Assembly: GCA_902465105.1 (NCBI GenBank)
Contig: CABQLM010000020.1
Coordinates: 1 to 28,487 of the forward strand
Reading direction: 5' to 3'
Source: an uncultured Collinsella sp.
GTDB taxonomy: Bacteria > Actinomycetota > Coriobacteriia > Coriobacteriales > Coriobacteriaceae
DNA length: 28,487 nucleotides
Shown: positions 22,372-28,487 of the stretch, one piece after another
How the letters are laid out: every line of letters starts with the position of its first letter
How positions within the stretch are numbered: the stretch's first letter is position 1
Made by a program: the position numbers and the translations under genes
Notes under the pieces: generated by a model
Seen by the model: the letters and a program-made list of their open reading frames with translations, nothing else
What the model was told of the DNA's origin: nothing
Databases searched by the model: none

Positions 22372-24252
22372 CTAAATCGTGGGAAACGCGACAACGTCGG
22401 CGGGGCGTGCCAATGTCTCGGCAATACGGTCTTGCACCTCGAGCAGGCAGTCGAGCAACAGCGGGTTAAAGGCGCCGCACTTACCGTCCAGGATCATCTG
22501 GATCGCTTCCTCGTGCGGGATAGCGTCCTTGTACACGCGCACGCTCGTCAGCGCATCGTACACGTCGGCCACCGAAACCACCTGTGCGGCAATGGGAATT
22601 TCGTCGCCCTTAAGGCCATCGGGATAACCCTTGCCGTCCCAGCGCTCGTGGTGCCAACGCGCAATCTGGTACGCATATTCCATAAGCGCATTGCCGGCGT
22701 GATGGCTACCCAGCTCAAGCAGCATGTCGGCGCCGATCGTGGTATGCGTCTTCATAATCTCGAACTCCTCGGGCGTAAGGCGTCCGGGCTTGTTGAGAAT
22801 CGCATCGTCAATCGACATCTTGCCGATATCGTGTAGCGCCGAAGCCAGGGCGATCGTGGAGCGTTCCTCATTGTCGAGGGAGATGGTGCCGCTACGCTGG
22901 ACCAGACGGCCAAGCAGCAGCTCGGTCAGCTTCTCGATGTTCGTAACGTGCCTGCCGCTCTCGCCGTTGCGAAGCTCCATGACGCCGGCCATGATGTCGA
23001 TGAGCATGCGACTGTTCTTGACGCGCTCGTTGTACTGCTGGGACAGCAGGTTCGTCAGGCGGCGCTGTTTGGCGTATAGGCGGATGGTGTTGCTCACACG
23101 GCGGCGCACGACACGGGAGTCAAACGGGCGGTTGATATAGTCCGAGGCGCCCAGCTCGTACGCGCGCAGAACCATATCATCGGAATCTTCGCTCGAGATC
23201 ATGATGACAGGTAGATTGTCACTAACCGATCGGCGCGACAGATCGGCCAGCACCTCAAAGCCGCTTATACCCGGCATGACAATATCCAGCAGTACGAGCG
23301 ACAACTCATCGCCATAGCGGTCGACCATGTCGAGCGCCGTACGACCGTTATCGGCCTCGAGGATGCAATACTCGTCCTTGAGCATCTCGTTGAGAATGGC
23401 TCGGTTCATCTCAGAGTCATCGATAATAAGCACCAAAGGCTTTTCGCTTTGGAAGGCCTCGATGGAATCGGCATCGGTCACGACCGTACCGGCTTTTATC
23501 TTAGCGTGGCTCAGTAACTGGACAGCGCGGCCAACGCCCTCATCGACCGTCTCGCCATAAATGCGAACGCCACCAACACATGCCGTCAAGTTCACGTACT
23601 CATGGCCCGGAATAATCGTGGCATGAACGGCATCGGATACCTGATGCAGACGACGGGTGAAGTCATCGGAGGGAATATTGGGCATGACGACCACAAACTT
23701 GTCGCAGCCATAGCGCACAAGCTCGTCAGTCGAACGAATTCCGCTGCGTATGGCTGTCGCCACAGCACCGAGCGCAAGGTCGCCGGCATGACGGCCACAC
23801 GTATCGTTGACGACCCTAAAATCATCAAGGTCGATCACCGCAACGCCGGCATTCATGCGGGCGTTGCGGAGCTTTTCCTCGTAATATCGGCGATTGCGCA
23901 CACTCGTCAGCACGTCGGTGTAGACAAGGTCCTCTTCTGCAGCCTCTTGCTCATTGATCGGACGCACCATCAGCAGGACGTGAGGCTCGCCCTCGACCTT
24001 TAGAGGGCGCAGACGGGCGCGGTACTCAACACCATCGTTGAGCAGTTGCTCCGACACCTCATCGGAGTCTGCCAAAGCCTCAAGACTCGACTGGCGCAAA
24101 CAAGGACACCGATCACCGGCGAGTAGGCAGTTAGGCTCGCTCTTAATCTGATCGGCCGACAGCAAACGCACCACGGGGTAGGTCTTCGCGACACGGGCGA
24201 CCTCGGCGGCAGCCTCCTCGTCGGTTAGATTTGCCTCGTGATTATTGAGCAT
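22372..24252 (-). CDS. Degenerate GGDEF - receiver - HD-GYP signalling protein
   Basis: A 626-residue signalling protein with four parts: an N-terminal region (1-105) with a GDRCPCL cysteine cluster that may be PAS-like; a GGDEF-like domain (112-265) with DVLTSVRNRR and DLDDFRVVNDTCGRHAGD but YGCDKF at 181-186 instead of GGDEF; a receiver domain (272-395) with phosphoacceptor Asp323 in LLDIVMPG, but Arg instead of the usual Lys in NRPF; and an HD-GYP domain (415-610) with HDIGK (474-478) and HHERWDGKGYPDGL. HD-GYP domains hydrolyse c-di-GMP; its motifs are intact, so a phosphodiesterase is expected, while the GGDEF part should be inactive or a GTP/c-di-GMP sensor. It forms an operon with the HPt gene. 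No membrane span is seen; cytoplasmic. Confidence 0.92.
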   Translation of the reverse strand: MLNNHEANLTDEEAAAEVARVAKTYPVVRLLSADQIKSEPNCLLAGDRCPCLRQSSLEALADSDEVSEQLLNDGVEYRARLRPLKVEGEPHVLLMVRPINEQEAAEEDLVYTDVLTSVRNRRYYEEKLRNARMNAGVAVIDLDDFRVVNDTCGRHAGDLALGAVATAIRSGIRSTDELVRYGCDKFVVVMPNIPSDDFTRRLHQVSDAVHATIIPGHEYVNLTACVGGVRIYGETVDEGVGRAVQLLSHAKIKAGTVVTDADSIEAFQSEKPLVLIIDDSEMNRAILNEMLKDEYCILEADNGRTALDMVDRYGDELSLVLLDIVMPGISGFEVLADLSRRSVSDNLPVIMISSEDSDDMVLRAYELGASDYINRPFDSRVVRRRVSNTIRLYAKQRRLTNLLSQQYNERVKNSRMLIDIMAGVMELRNGESGRHVTNIEKLTELLLGRLVQRSGTISLDNEERSTIALASALHDIGKMSIDDAILNKPGRLTPEEFEIMKTHTTIGADMLLELGSHHAGNALMEYAYQIARWHHERWDGKGYPDGLKGDEIPIAAQVVSVADVYDALTSVRVYKDAIPHEEAIQMILDGKCGAFNPLLLDCLLEVQDRIAETLARPADVVAFPTI

Positions 24253-24462
24253 ATGGGGCCCTTTCTATCGTCACACACGGCAACGGTGCATATCGAATGG
24301 TACAAGGGTAACATCTAACAGCTGCAGGCAAACGCGCGATTATCGTTGCATTTTATGACCTGGCAAACGGCGGTAATGGAGCCGCGGGCGCGCGGTTATG
24401 GGCGCATTCGTTAACAATGACGAAACGCTAACAGTCCCCCTCCCCGCAGGTCATCGAGCGTG

Positions 24463-25260
24463 CTAACGCTCCAAGACATCGCGAACGGCGTTTGCCGCCG
24501 TAACGGGGCGATCGCGCAGACCGTTATGCGCGCCCGGGATCGTCACGAGGGGGCAATCGAGATATTCGGCAGCCGCTCGCGTACCAGCCTCGCGGGGCGT
24601 ACCGATCGAAAGCTCGCCCAAAAACACGGCCGACACCGCCTTTGACACGCGGGCGCGCTCCCAGTCGGGAACATATGTCATATTTGTTCCGTATTCATTG
24701 GCCATGAAGCAACGACCATTGCGCAGGGCATGTTTGGCTTCCGCTTCGGTCGTCCCAGGAGCCTCGGGGTCCAAGTCGCCGAGGGCTCCCAAGAAAAGCC
24801 GGAGCGCCCTTGAAACCTTTCCAGCCGCAATCATATCGAGCAAAACCGGAGCTGCGCCCATGCCGACACCTTCGGCCGATACAGCCGGCTCATGCAGAAT
24901 CGCACGAGCGACGAGCTGGGGTTCGGTGCGAAGAAGCTCCAGCGCCACCAACGTACCGGCGCTGTGCGCAAGCACATTTGTCGGAGCGCCAACGTGTTCG
25001 ATCACAGCTTGCAGGTCGGCGGCCTGGGCGGCAAGATCATAGCTGCCGTCTGCCGCTTCGCTGCTGTCACCACAGCCGCGGCGGTCGTAGGCAATTACGC
25101 GGTAGTTGCGGCTGAGCTCACAAGCGATGCCGTCGAAAAATGTGCCGTCGACACAAGCTCCGTGCACGCACACCAAAGCAGGAGTATCAGGCGACACATC
25201 CGGGCCGGCATATTCGCGACAGGCGATCGTGGCTCCCGCATTCTCGACCGTAAAATCCAT
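24463..25260 (-). CDS. Alpha/beta-fold hydrolase
   Basis: A 265-residue soluble hydrolase. The oxyanion motif is VCVHGACVDG (about 31-39), then AYDRRGCGDS (58-66), the nucleophile elbow is LAHSAG with Ser100, and the catalytic His is probably His245 in PGAHNGLRDRP. The lid region (125-200) is not distinctive. The pattern fits the esterase/haloperoxidase-like group with a wide substrate range, so no substrate is proposed. The ribosome-binding site is only a G-rich stretch. It is a single gene, divergent from the radical SAM gene. The stop codon lies in a short 6-bp hairpin (GAGCGT, TAGC, ACGCTC). Confidence 0.88.
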   Translation of the reverse strand: MDFTVENAGATIACREYAGPDVSPDTPALVCVHGACVDGTFFDGIACELSRNYRVIAYDRRGCGDSSEAADGSYDLAAQAADLQAVIEHVGAPTNVLAHSAGTLVALELLRTEPQLVARAILHEPAVSAEGVGMGAAPVLLDMIAAGKVSRALRLFLGALGDLDPEAPGTTEAEAKHALRNGRCFMANEYGTNMTYVPDWERARVSKAVSAVFLGELSIGTPREAGTRAAAEYLDCPLVTIPGAHNGLRDRPVTAANAVRDVLER

Positions 25261-25485
25261 GTTGTGCCCCCATCATCAACGCCCATCCAGTTGCACGTCA
25301 GTACGGTTGGATGGACCCGCATTGCCTTACGCCTTGTTAACAGATTAACTGTACCCGACCCAAGGCTTTTCATGGCACGGCATCATGAGCGACGTGAAAA
25401 AACGAAACTTGTAAAGCAAGAGCCCGCACCTTGTTTTGGAGCCGATGCTATGCTTAGGCACAATTGTCTTGAGGAGCATATGCCT

Positions 25486-26262
25486 ATGTCTACGTTTTTA
25501 AATGCCAGCCCTATCTTTGGGCCCGTTCGCAGCCGTCGCCTTGGTCTCTCGCTCGGCGTCAACATGATGCCGGCCAGCGGCAAAATCTGCACGTTCGACT
25601 GCATTTACTGCGAAAACGGCCTCAACGCCGAGCGCCCCTGCCATGAGCCGTACAACACAGCCGCCGTAGTACTCGACGCGCTCGAAGCAAAGCTGCGCGA
25701 GATGGCAGCCGAGGGCGAGCTCCCCGATGTGATCACCTTCGCAGGCAACGGCGAACCCACCGCCGCACCGGAGTTTCCGCAGGCCATCGCCGGCGCCGTC
25801 GCGCTGCGCGACGAGCTTGCCCCAAACTCCAAAATCGCCGTGCTCTCCAACGGCACGCGCGCCGACCGTCCCCAGGTGCACGACGCGCTCATGATGGTCG
25901 ACGACAACATTCTTAAGCTCGATACGGTCGACCCGGCATTTATCCAGCTGCTCGACCAGCCCGTTGGCCCCTACGATGTAGAGCACCAGATTGAGACGTT
26001 CGCAAGCTTTAACGGTCACGTTATTATCCAGACGATGTTTTTGAGCGGTGAGTACCGGGGCAAGTCTCTCGATAACACCGGCGAGGAGTACGTTGGCCCT
26101 TGGCTCTCGGCGCTCGAGCGCATTCGCCCGCAAGAAGCGACCATCTACACGGTGGCGCGCGAGACACCGATCGCCGGCCTTGCCAAAGCGGCGCCTGAGG
26201 TGCTCGATGCCATTGCCGCGCGCGTGCGCGCCCTCGGCATTCCCTGCCAGGTGAGTTACTAG
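25486..26262 (+). CDS. Radical SAM protein
   Basis: A 258-residue iron-sulfur enzyme. The [4Fe-4S] motif is CTFDCIYC (Cys35, Cys39, Cys42, CxxxCxxC), preceded by FGPVRSRRLGLSLGVNMMP, which is typical of a conserved group related to COG0731. Further motifs: VITFAGNGEPTAAPEF, the SAM-binding GxGEP-like segment, and LSNGTRADRP. The reaction of this group is not known. An in-frame ATG at 25480 lies 3 nt after GAGGAG; ATG 25486 at 9 nt is better spaced, so I use it. The same frame stays open far upstream, but that part runs antisense to the hydrolase gene. It is monocistronic; a long palindrome separates it from map. Confidence 0.88.
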   Translation: MSTFLNASPIFGPVRSRRLGLSLGVNMMPASGKICTFDCIYCENGLNAERPCHEPYNTAAVVLDALEAKLREMAAEGELPDVITFAGNGEPTAAPEFPQAIAGAVALRDELAPNSKIAVLSNGTRADRPQVHDALMMVDDNILKLDTVDPAFIQLLDQPVGPYDVEHQIETFASFNGHVIIQTMFLSGEYRGKSLDNTGEEYVGPWLSALERIRPQEATIYTVARETPIAGLAKAAPEVLDAIAARVRALGIPCQVSY

Positions 26263-26303
26263 CAAAACCACGCAGCAGCCAGTACCCGCCATCCCGCTCC
26301 ATC

Positions 26304-26370
26304 AGTTGCGGTGATATAGTTCCTATTTATGCTGTTAAACCACTTAAATCGGAACTATATCACCGCAACT
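26304..26370. repeat. 67-bp palindromic element with 20-bp perfect arms
   Basis: Arms 26304-26323 and 26351-26370 are perfect reverse complements, the longest in the window. The 27-nt centre adds an ATTTA/TAAAT pair. TTTTAT overlaps the right end on the plus strand, so it could terminate the radical SAM transcript, and it lies at the -35 region of the putative map promoter (-10 TATACT at 26392-26397). Confidence 0.88.
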
Positions 26371-26422
26371 TTTATGGACGCGTGAGTGGGCTATACTAGC
26401 TGCGGATGAAAGGAAGTTAGCC

Positions 26423-27310
26423 ATGTTTGACAAAGGACCCGTGCCCGGCCGCAACGACGCTTGCTGGTGCGGCAGCGGCAAAAAATATAAGAAATGCCAT
26501 AGCACCTTTGATGAGCGCCTCGAGCGCTTGTGGGAAGAGGGCTGGGAGGTTCTGCCCCGCACGCTCTACAAGACGCCCGCCGATATCGAGGGCATCAAGC
26601 GCTCGGCCGCCATCAACGTGGGCGTGCTCGATTATGTGGGCGAGCATATCGCCGCAGGCATGACCACCAACCAGATCGACCAGATGATCTATGACTACAC
26701 CGTCGAGCACGGTGGCACGCCGGCCGATCTCAACTACGAGGGCTACCCCAAGAGCGTGTGCACCTCGATCAACGACGTCGTCTGCCACGGTATCCCCTGC
26801 GATGCGGATGTGCTGCACGAGGGCGACATCATCAACGTCGACTGCTCCACGATCCTAGACGGCTACTTTAGCGACTCGAGCCGCATGTTCTGCATCGGCG
26901 AGGTCTCGGCCGAGCGCCAGCGCCTGGTCGACGTCACCCGCGCCAGCGTGGAGGCGGGTCTGGCGGCCGTCAAGCCATGGCTACCGCTGTCCGTTATGGC
27001 CGAGGCCGTGCAAAAGACCGTCGAGGACGCCGGCTTTAGCGTGGTGCGCGAGTACGGCGGACACGGCATCGGTAAGGAGTTCCACGAGGACCCGTTTGTG
27101 GGCTTTACCACCGAGGCGCCCGATGTGGACACCATCATGGCCCCGGGCATGGTTTTTACCATCGAGCCCATGGTCAATGCCGGAGCGCCCGACATCAAGA
27201 TTAGCAAGGGTGACGGTTGGTGCGTGCGCACCAAGGACGGCAGCGATTCGGCCCAGTGCGAGGTTCAGCTCGTGGTGACCGAGGACGGCTACGAGCTGCT
27301 GAGCTGGTAG
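26423..27310 (+). CDS. map: Type I methionine aminopeptidase with SEC-C zinc motif
   Basis: Removes the initiator methionine from new proteins. The 295 residues start with a SEC-C zinc-binding motif (CWCGSGKKYKKCH, Cys14, Cys16, Cys25, His26), an N-terminal extension known in a subset of bacterial MetAPs, where it may help ribosome binding. The catalytic domain follows with all five metal ligands: Asp140 (NVDCST), Asp151 (FSDSSR), His214 (GGHGIG), Glu248 (TIEPM) and Glu280 (AQCEVQ), plus substrate-contact His122 (CHGIP). AAAGGAAG precedes the ATG by about 8 nt. It is a single gene closed by a strong terminator; the usual ribosomal-protein and adk neighbours are absent, so this may be a second, stand-alone map copy of the genome. 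Confidence 0.95.
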   Translation: MFDKGPVPGRNDACWCGSGKKYKKCHSTFDERLERLWEEGWEVLPRTLYKTPADIEGIKRSAAINVGVLDYVGEHIAAGMTTNQIDQMIYDYTVEHGGTPADLNYEGYPKSVCTSINDVVCHGIPCDADVLHEGDIINVDCSTILDGYFSDSSRMFCIGEVSAERQRLVDVTRASVEAGLAAVKPWLPLSVMAEAVQKTVEDAGFSVVREYGGHGIGKEFHEDPFVGFTTEAPDVDTIMAPGMVFTIEPMVNAGAPDIKISKGDGWCVRTKDGSDSAQCEVQLVVTEDGYELLSW

Positions 27311-27319
27311 CTGTAGATG

Positions 27320-27365
27320 CGCCGGATGCTGACGGGTACGCTCGTCTTGCATCCGGCGTTTTTAT
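27320..27365 (+). terminator. Rho-independent terminator of map
   Basis: CGCCGGATGC (27320-27329) pairs perfectly with GCATCCGGCG (27349-27358), an inner GACG/CGTC pair lengthens the stem, and TTTTTATTT follows directly. Confidence 0.93.
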
Positions 27366-27380
27366 TTGAACGTTTTGCCT

Positions 27381-27421
27381 GATAAAACCTGCCAAAATAA
27401 ACCTGTCCCTTTTTGGTAGGT
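27381..27421. repeat. 41-nt dispersed repeat, copy 2
   Basis: It matches 13746-13786 at 39 of 41 positions. Arms ACCTGCCAAAA and TTTTGGTAGGT pair over 11 bp with one G-T wobble; the loop holds ACCTGTCCC. The T at 27417 restores a pair that is mismatched in copy 1. It sits 20 bp upstream of the dehydrogenase start. Confidence 0.78.
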
Positions 27422-27440
27422 CAAGCGGAGAGGACTGCTT

Positions 27441-28376
27441 GTGAACATCCTGGTTTTGCTACCCGTCAACGACCGTCATCGCGCAATTCTTGAGTCGAGC
27501 GCTCCGGGCGAGGACTTTATCTACACGAGCGCCGACGCCGCCACGCGCGAGCAAGTCGCCGATGCCGACGTGATCCTGGGCAACATCGACCCTGACATGC
27601 TCACGGCATGCGAGCATCTCCAGCTGTTGCAATTGCAGACCGCCGGCTATGACGACTACCTTGCCGACGGCACCGTGCCGGCTGACGCCAAGCTGTCTTG
27701 CTCGATCGGCGCCTACGGTCAGGCCGTAAGCGAGCACATGTTTGCCATGGTCCTTTCCATGATGAAGCGTCTGCCCGGCTATCACGACTTGCAGCGCGAG
27801 CATCGCTGGGAGGACTTGGGGCCGGTCACCTCGCTCAAAAATGCCAACGTGCTGGTGCTGGGCGCGGGCGATATCGGCGGCCACTTTGCCACGCTCTGCC
27901 GCGGCATGGGAGCGCACGTCCGTGGCATCAAGCGCCATCCGCTCGTCTACCCCATTGTGTTTGAGGACATGGACGGCATGGATGCCCTGCCCGAGCGCCT
28001 GGCGGAGGCCGACATCGTCGCATCCTTTATGCCCAGCACACCCGAGACCCGCGGCCTGGCGAACGCCGAATTCTTCGCCGCGATGAAACCGGGCGCCTTC
28101 TTTGCTAACGGCGGCCGCGGTGACCTCGTGGTTGCCGACGACCTGGTCGCCGCCCTGGAGTCGGGACACCTTGCCAGCGCCGCGGTCGACGTCACCGACC
28201 CCGAGCCGCTGCCCGCCACAAGCCCGCTGTGGGATGCACCCAACATGCTCATCACACCACACGTCTCCGGCTGGTTCCACCTGGCCGCCACGCTCAACAA
28301 TGTGGTCAACATTGCCGCAGAGAATCTGCGTCACCTGCAGGCCGGCGAGACGCTTCGCTGCTGGATCGAGCACTAG
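27441..28376 (+). CDS. D-2-hydroxyacid dehydrogenase (NAD(P)-dependent)
   Basis: A 311-residue oxidoreductase that interconverts 2-oxo acids and D-2-hydroxy acids. The nucleotide-binding Rossmann motif is LVLGAGDIGGHFA (139-150). The catalytic triad is present: Arg226 in NGGRGDLV, Glu255 in VTDPEPLP, and His274 in ITPHVSG. In place of the usual Asp ending strand 2, a basic GIKRHP (162-167) suggests preference for NADP over NAD; this is inference. The start is GTG at 27441, with GGAGAGGA 6 nt ahead. Substrate (for example glyoxylate/hydroxypyruvate or longer 2-oxo acids) cannot be told. It is followed by a hairpin and a convergent gene end. Confidence 0.9.
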   Translation: MNILVLLPVNDRHRAILESSAPGEDFIYTSADAATREQVADADVILGNIDPDMLTACEHLQLLQLQTAGYDDYLADGTVPADAKLSCSIGAYGQAVSEHMFAMVLSMMKRLPGYHDLQREHRWEDLGPVTSLKNANVLVLGAGDIGGHFATLCRGMGAHVRGIKRHPLVYPIVFEDMDGMDALPERLAEADIVASFMPSTPETRGLANAEFFAAMKPGAFFANGGRGDLVVADDLVAALESGHLASAAVDVTDPEPLPATSPLWDAPNMLITPHVSGWFHLAATLNNVVNIAAENLRHLQAGETLRCWIEH

Positions 28377-28379
28377 ATT

Positions 28380-28407
28380 GTTCCGGCGTTTTACCAAACG
28401 CCGGAAC
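28380..28407. terminator. Perfect 12-bp hairpin after the dehydrogenase gene
   Basis: GTTCCGGCGTTT (28380-28391) and AAACGCCGGAAC (28396-28407) are perfect complements with a TACC loop. The internal TTT/AAA makes it usable from both sides, fitting a bidirectional terminator between convergent genes, but no outer T-run is present. Confidence 0.7.
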
Positions 28408-28447
28408 CCCTCGACGCTGCGACCCCGTCTGGACGGCAATCTGCCTT

Positions 28448-28487
28448 TCAATCGTCGGGCATGGCCAGAAGGCCAATGCCCTCCTCT
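28448..28487 (-). CDS. Possible C-terminal end of a convergent gene (12 codons)
   Basis: On the minus strand the frame entering from the right edge reads EEGIGLLAMPDD followed by TGA (28450-28448). This looks like an ordinary acidic protein C-terminus and fits the hairpin placed between it and the dehydrogenase stop. It is too short to identify or to be sure it is coding. Confidence 0.35.
   Translation of the reverse strand, partial: EEGIGLLAMPDD

Noticed and set aside
24892..25485. N-terminal extension of the radical SAM frame
   Set aside because: The extension is antisense to the alpha/beta hydrolase gene and has no homology; a good ribosome-binding site and the family start lie at 25486.
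27459..28451. 330-residue minus-strand ORF opposite the dehydrogenase
   Set aside because: It mirrors a gene with complete Rossmann and catalytic motifs, and its sequence has no recognisable domain.

Overview
This GC-rich, densely coded bacterial window looks like chromosome from a gut actinobacterium of the class Coriobacteriia, most likely Collinsella or a close relative. That placement is inferred from base composition, gene content and the abundant intergenic palindromes; no rRNA or other taxonomic marker is present. I see no tRNA or rRNA gene, no insertion sequence with a transposase, no phage gene and no CRISPR array.

Layout. 1-5014: the start of a minus-strand RtcB RNA ligase gene runs off the left edge; divergent from it is a two-gene operon of a WYL regulator and a 1095-residue UvrD-type helicase fused to a RecB-type nuclease. 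A perfect palindrome covering both stop codons separates it from a convergent HAD phosphatase. 5984-7746: the nitrogen pair amtB and a P-II protein (minus strand), separated by a nested inverted repeat. 8001-9615: a solo AbiEi/DUF559-type gene bracketed by two homologous arrays of palindromes with 40-41 bp spacing. 9646-11241: a CmpB-type membrane protein and an HD-domain protein. 11470-13251: a DXS-family gene with an altered substrate-binding region, a strong terminator, then about 600 bp without genes that holds a regular array of inverted repeats.

13902-18223: a polar amino-acid ABC importer (Tat-type lipoprotein binding protein, two permeases, ATPase) followed by a class I glutamine-amidotransferase-like gamma-glutamyl hydrolase. 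With amtB and P-II this gives the middle of the window a nitrogen and amino-acid acquisition theme. 18335-21761: a less GC-rich block on the minus strand with an ABC-2 exporter resembling antibiotic or lantibiotic immunity systems (two permeases, one ATPase) and a separate DUF2975 membrane protein plus XRE regulator pair. 21992-24252: an HPt protein and a degenerate-GGDEF/REC/HD-GYP protein, a likely c-di-GMP signalling pair. 24463 to the end: alpha/beta hydrolase, radical SAM protein, SEC-C methionine aminopeptidase, a D-2-hydroxyacid dehydrogenase, and a few codons of a convergent gene at the right edge.

The most unusual content is between genes: three repeat arrays with strict spacing (8001-8190, 9471-9615, 13306-13525), a family of hairpins sharing an AAAGGGACAG-like core with different arms (5008, 13557, 13746, 27381), two very long perfect palindromes (21904, 26304), and the nested repeat at 6364-6470. 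No protein that would act on them is identifiable here.
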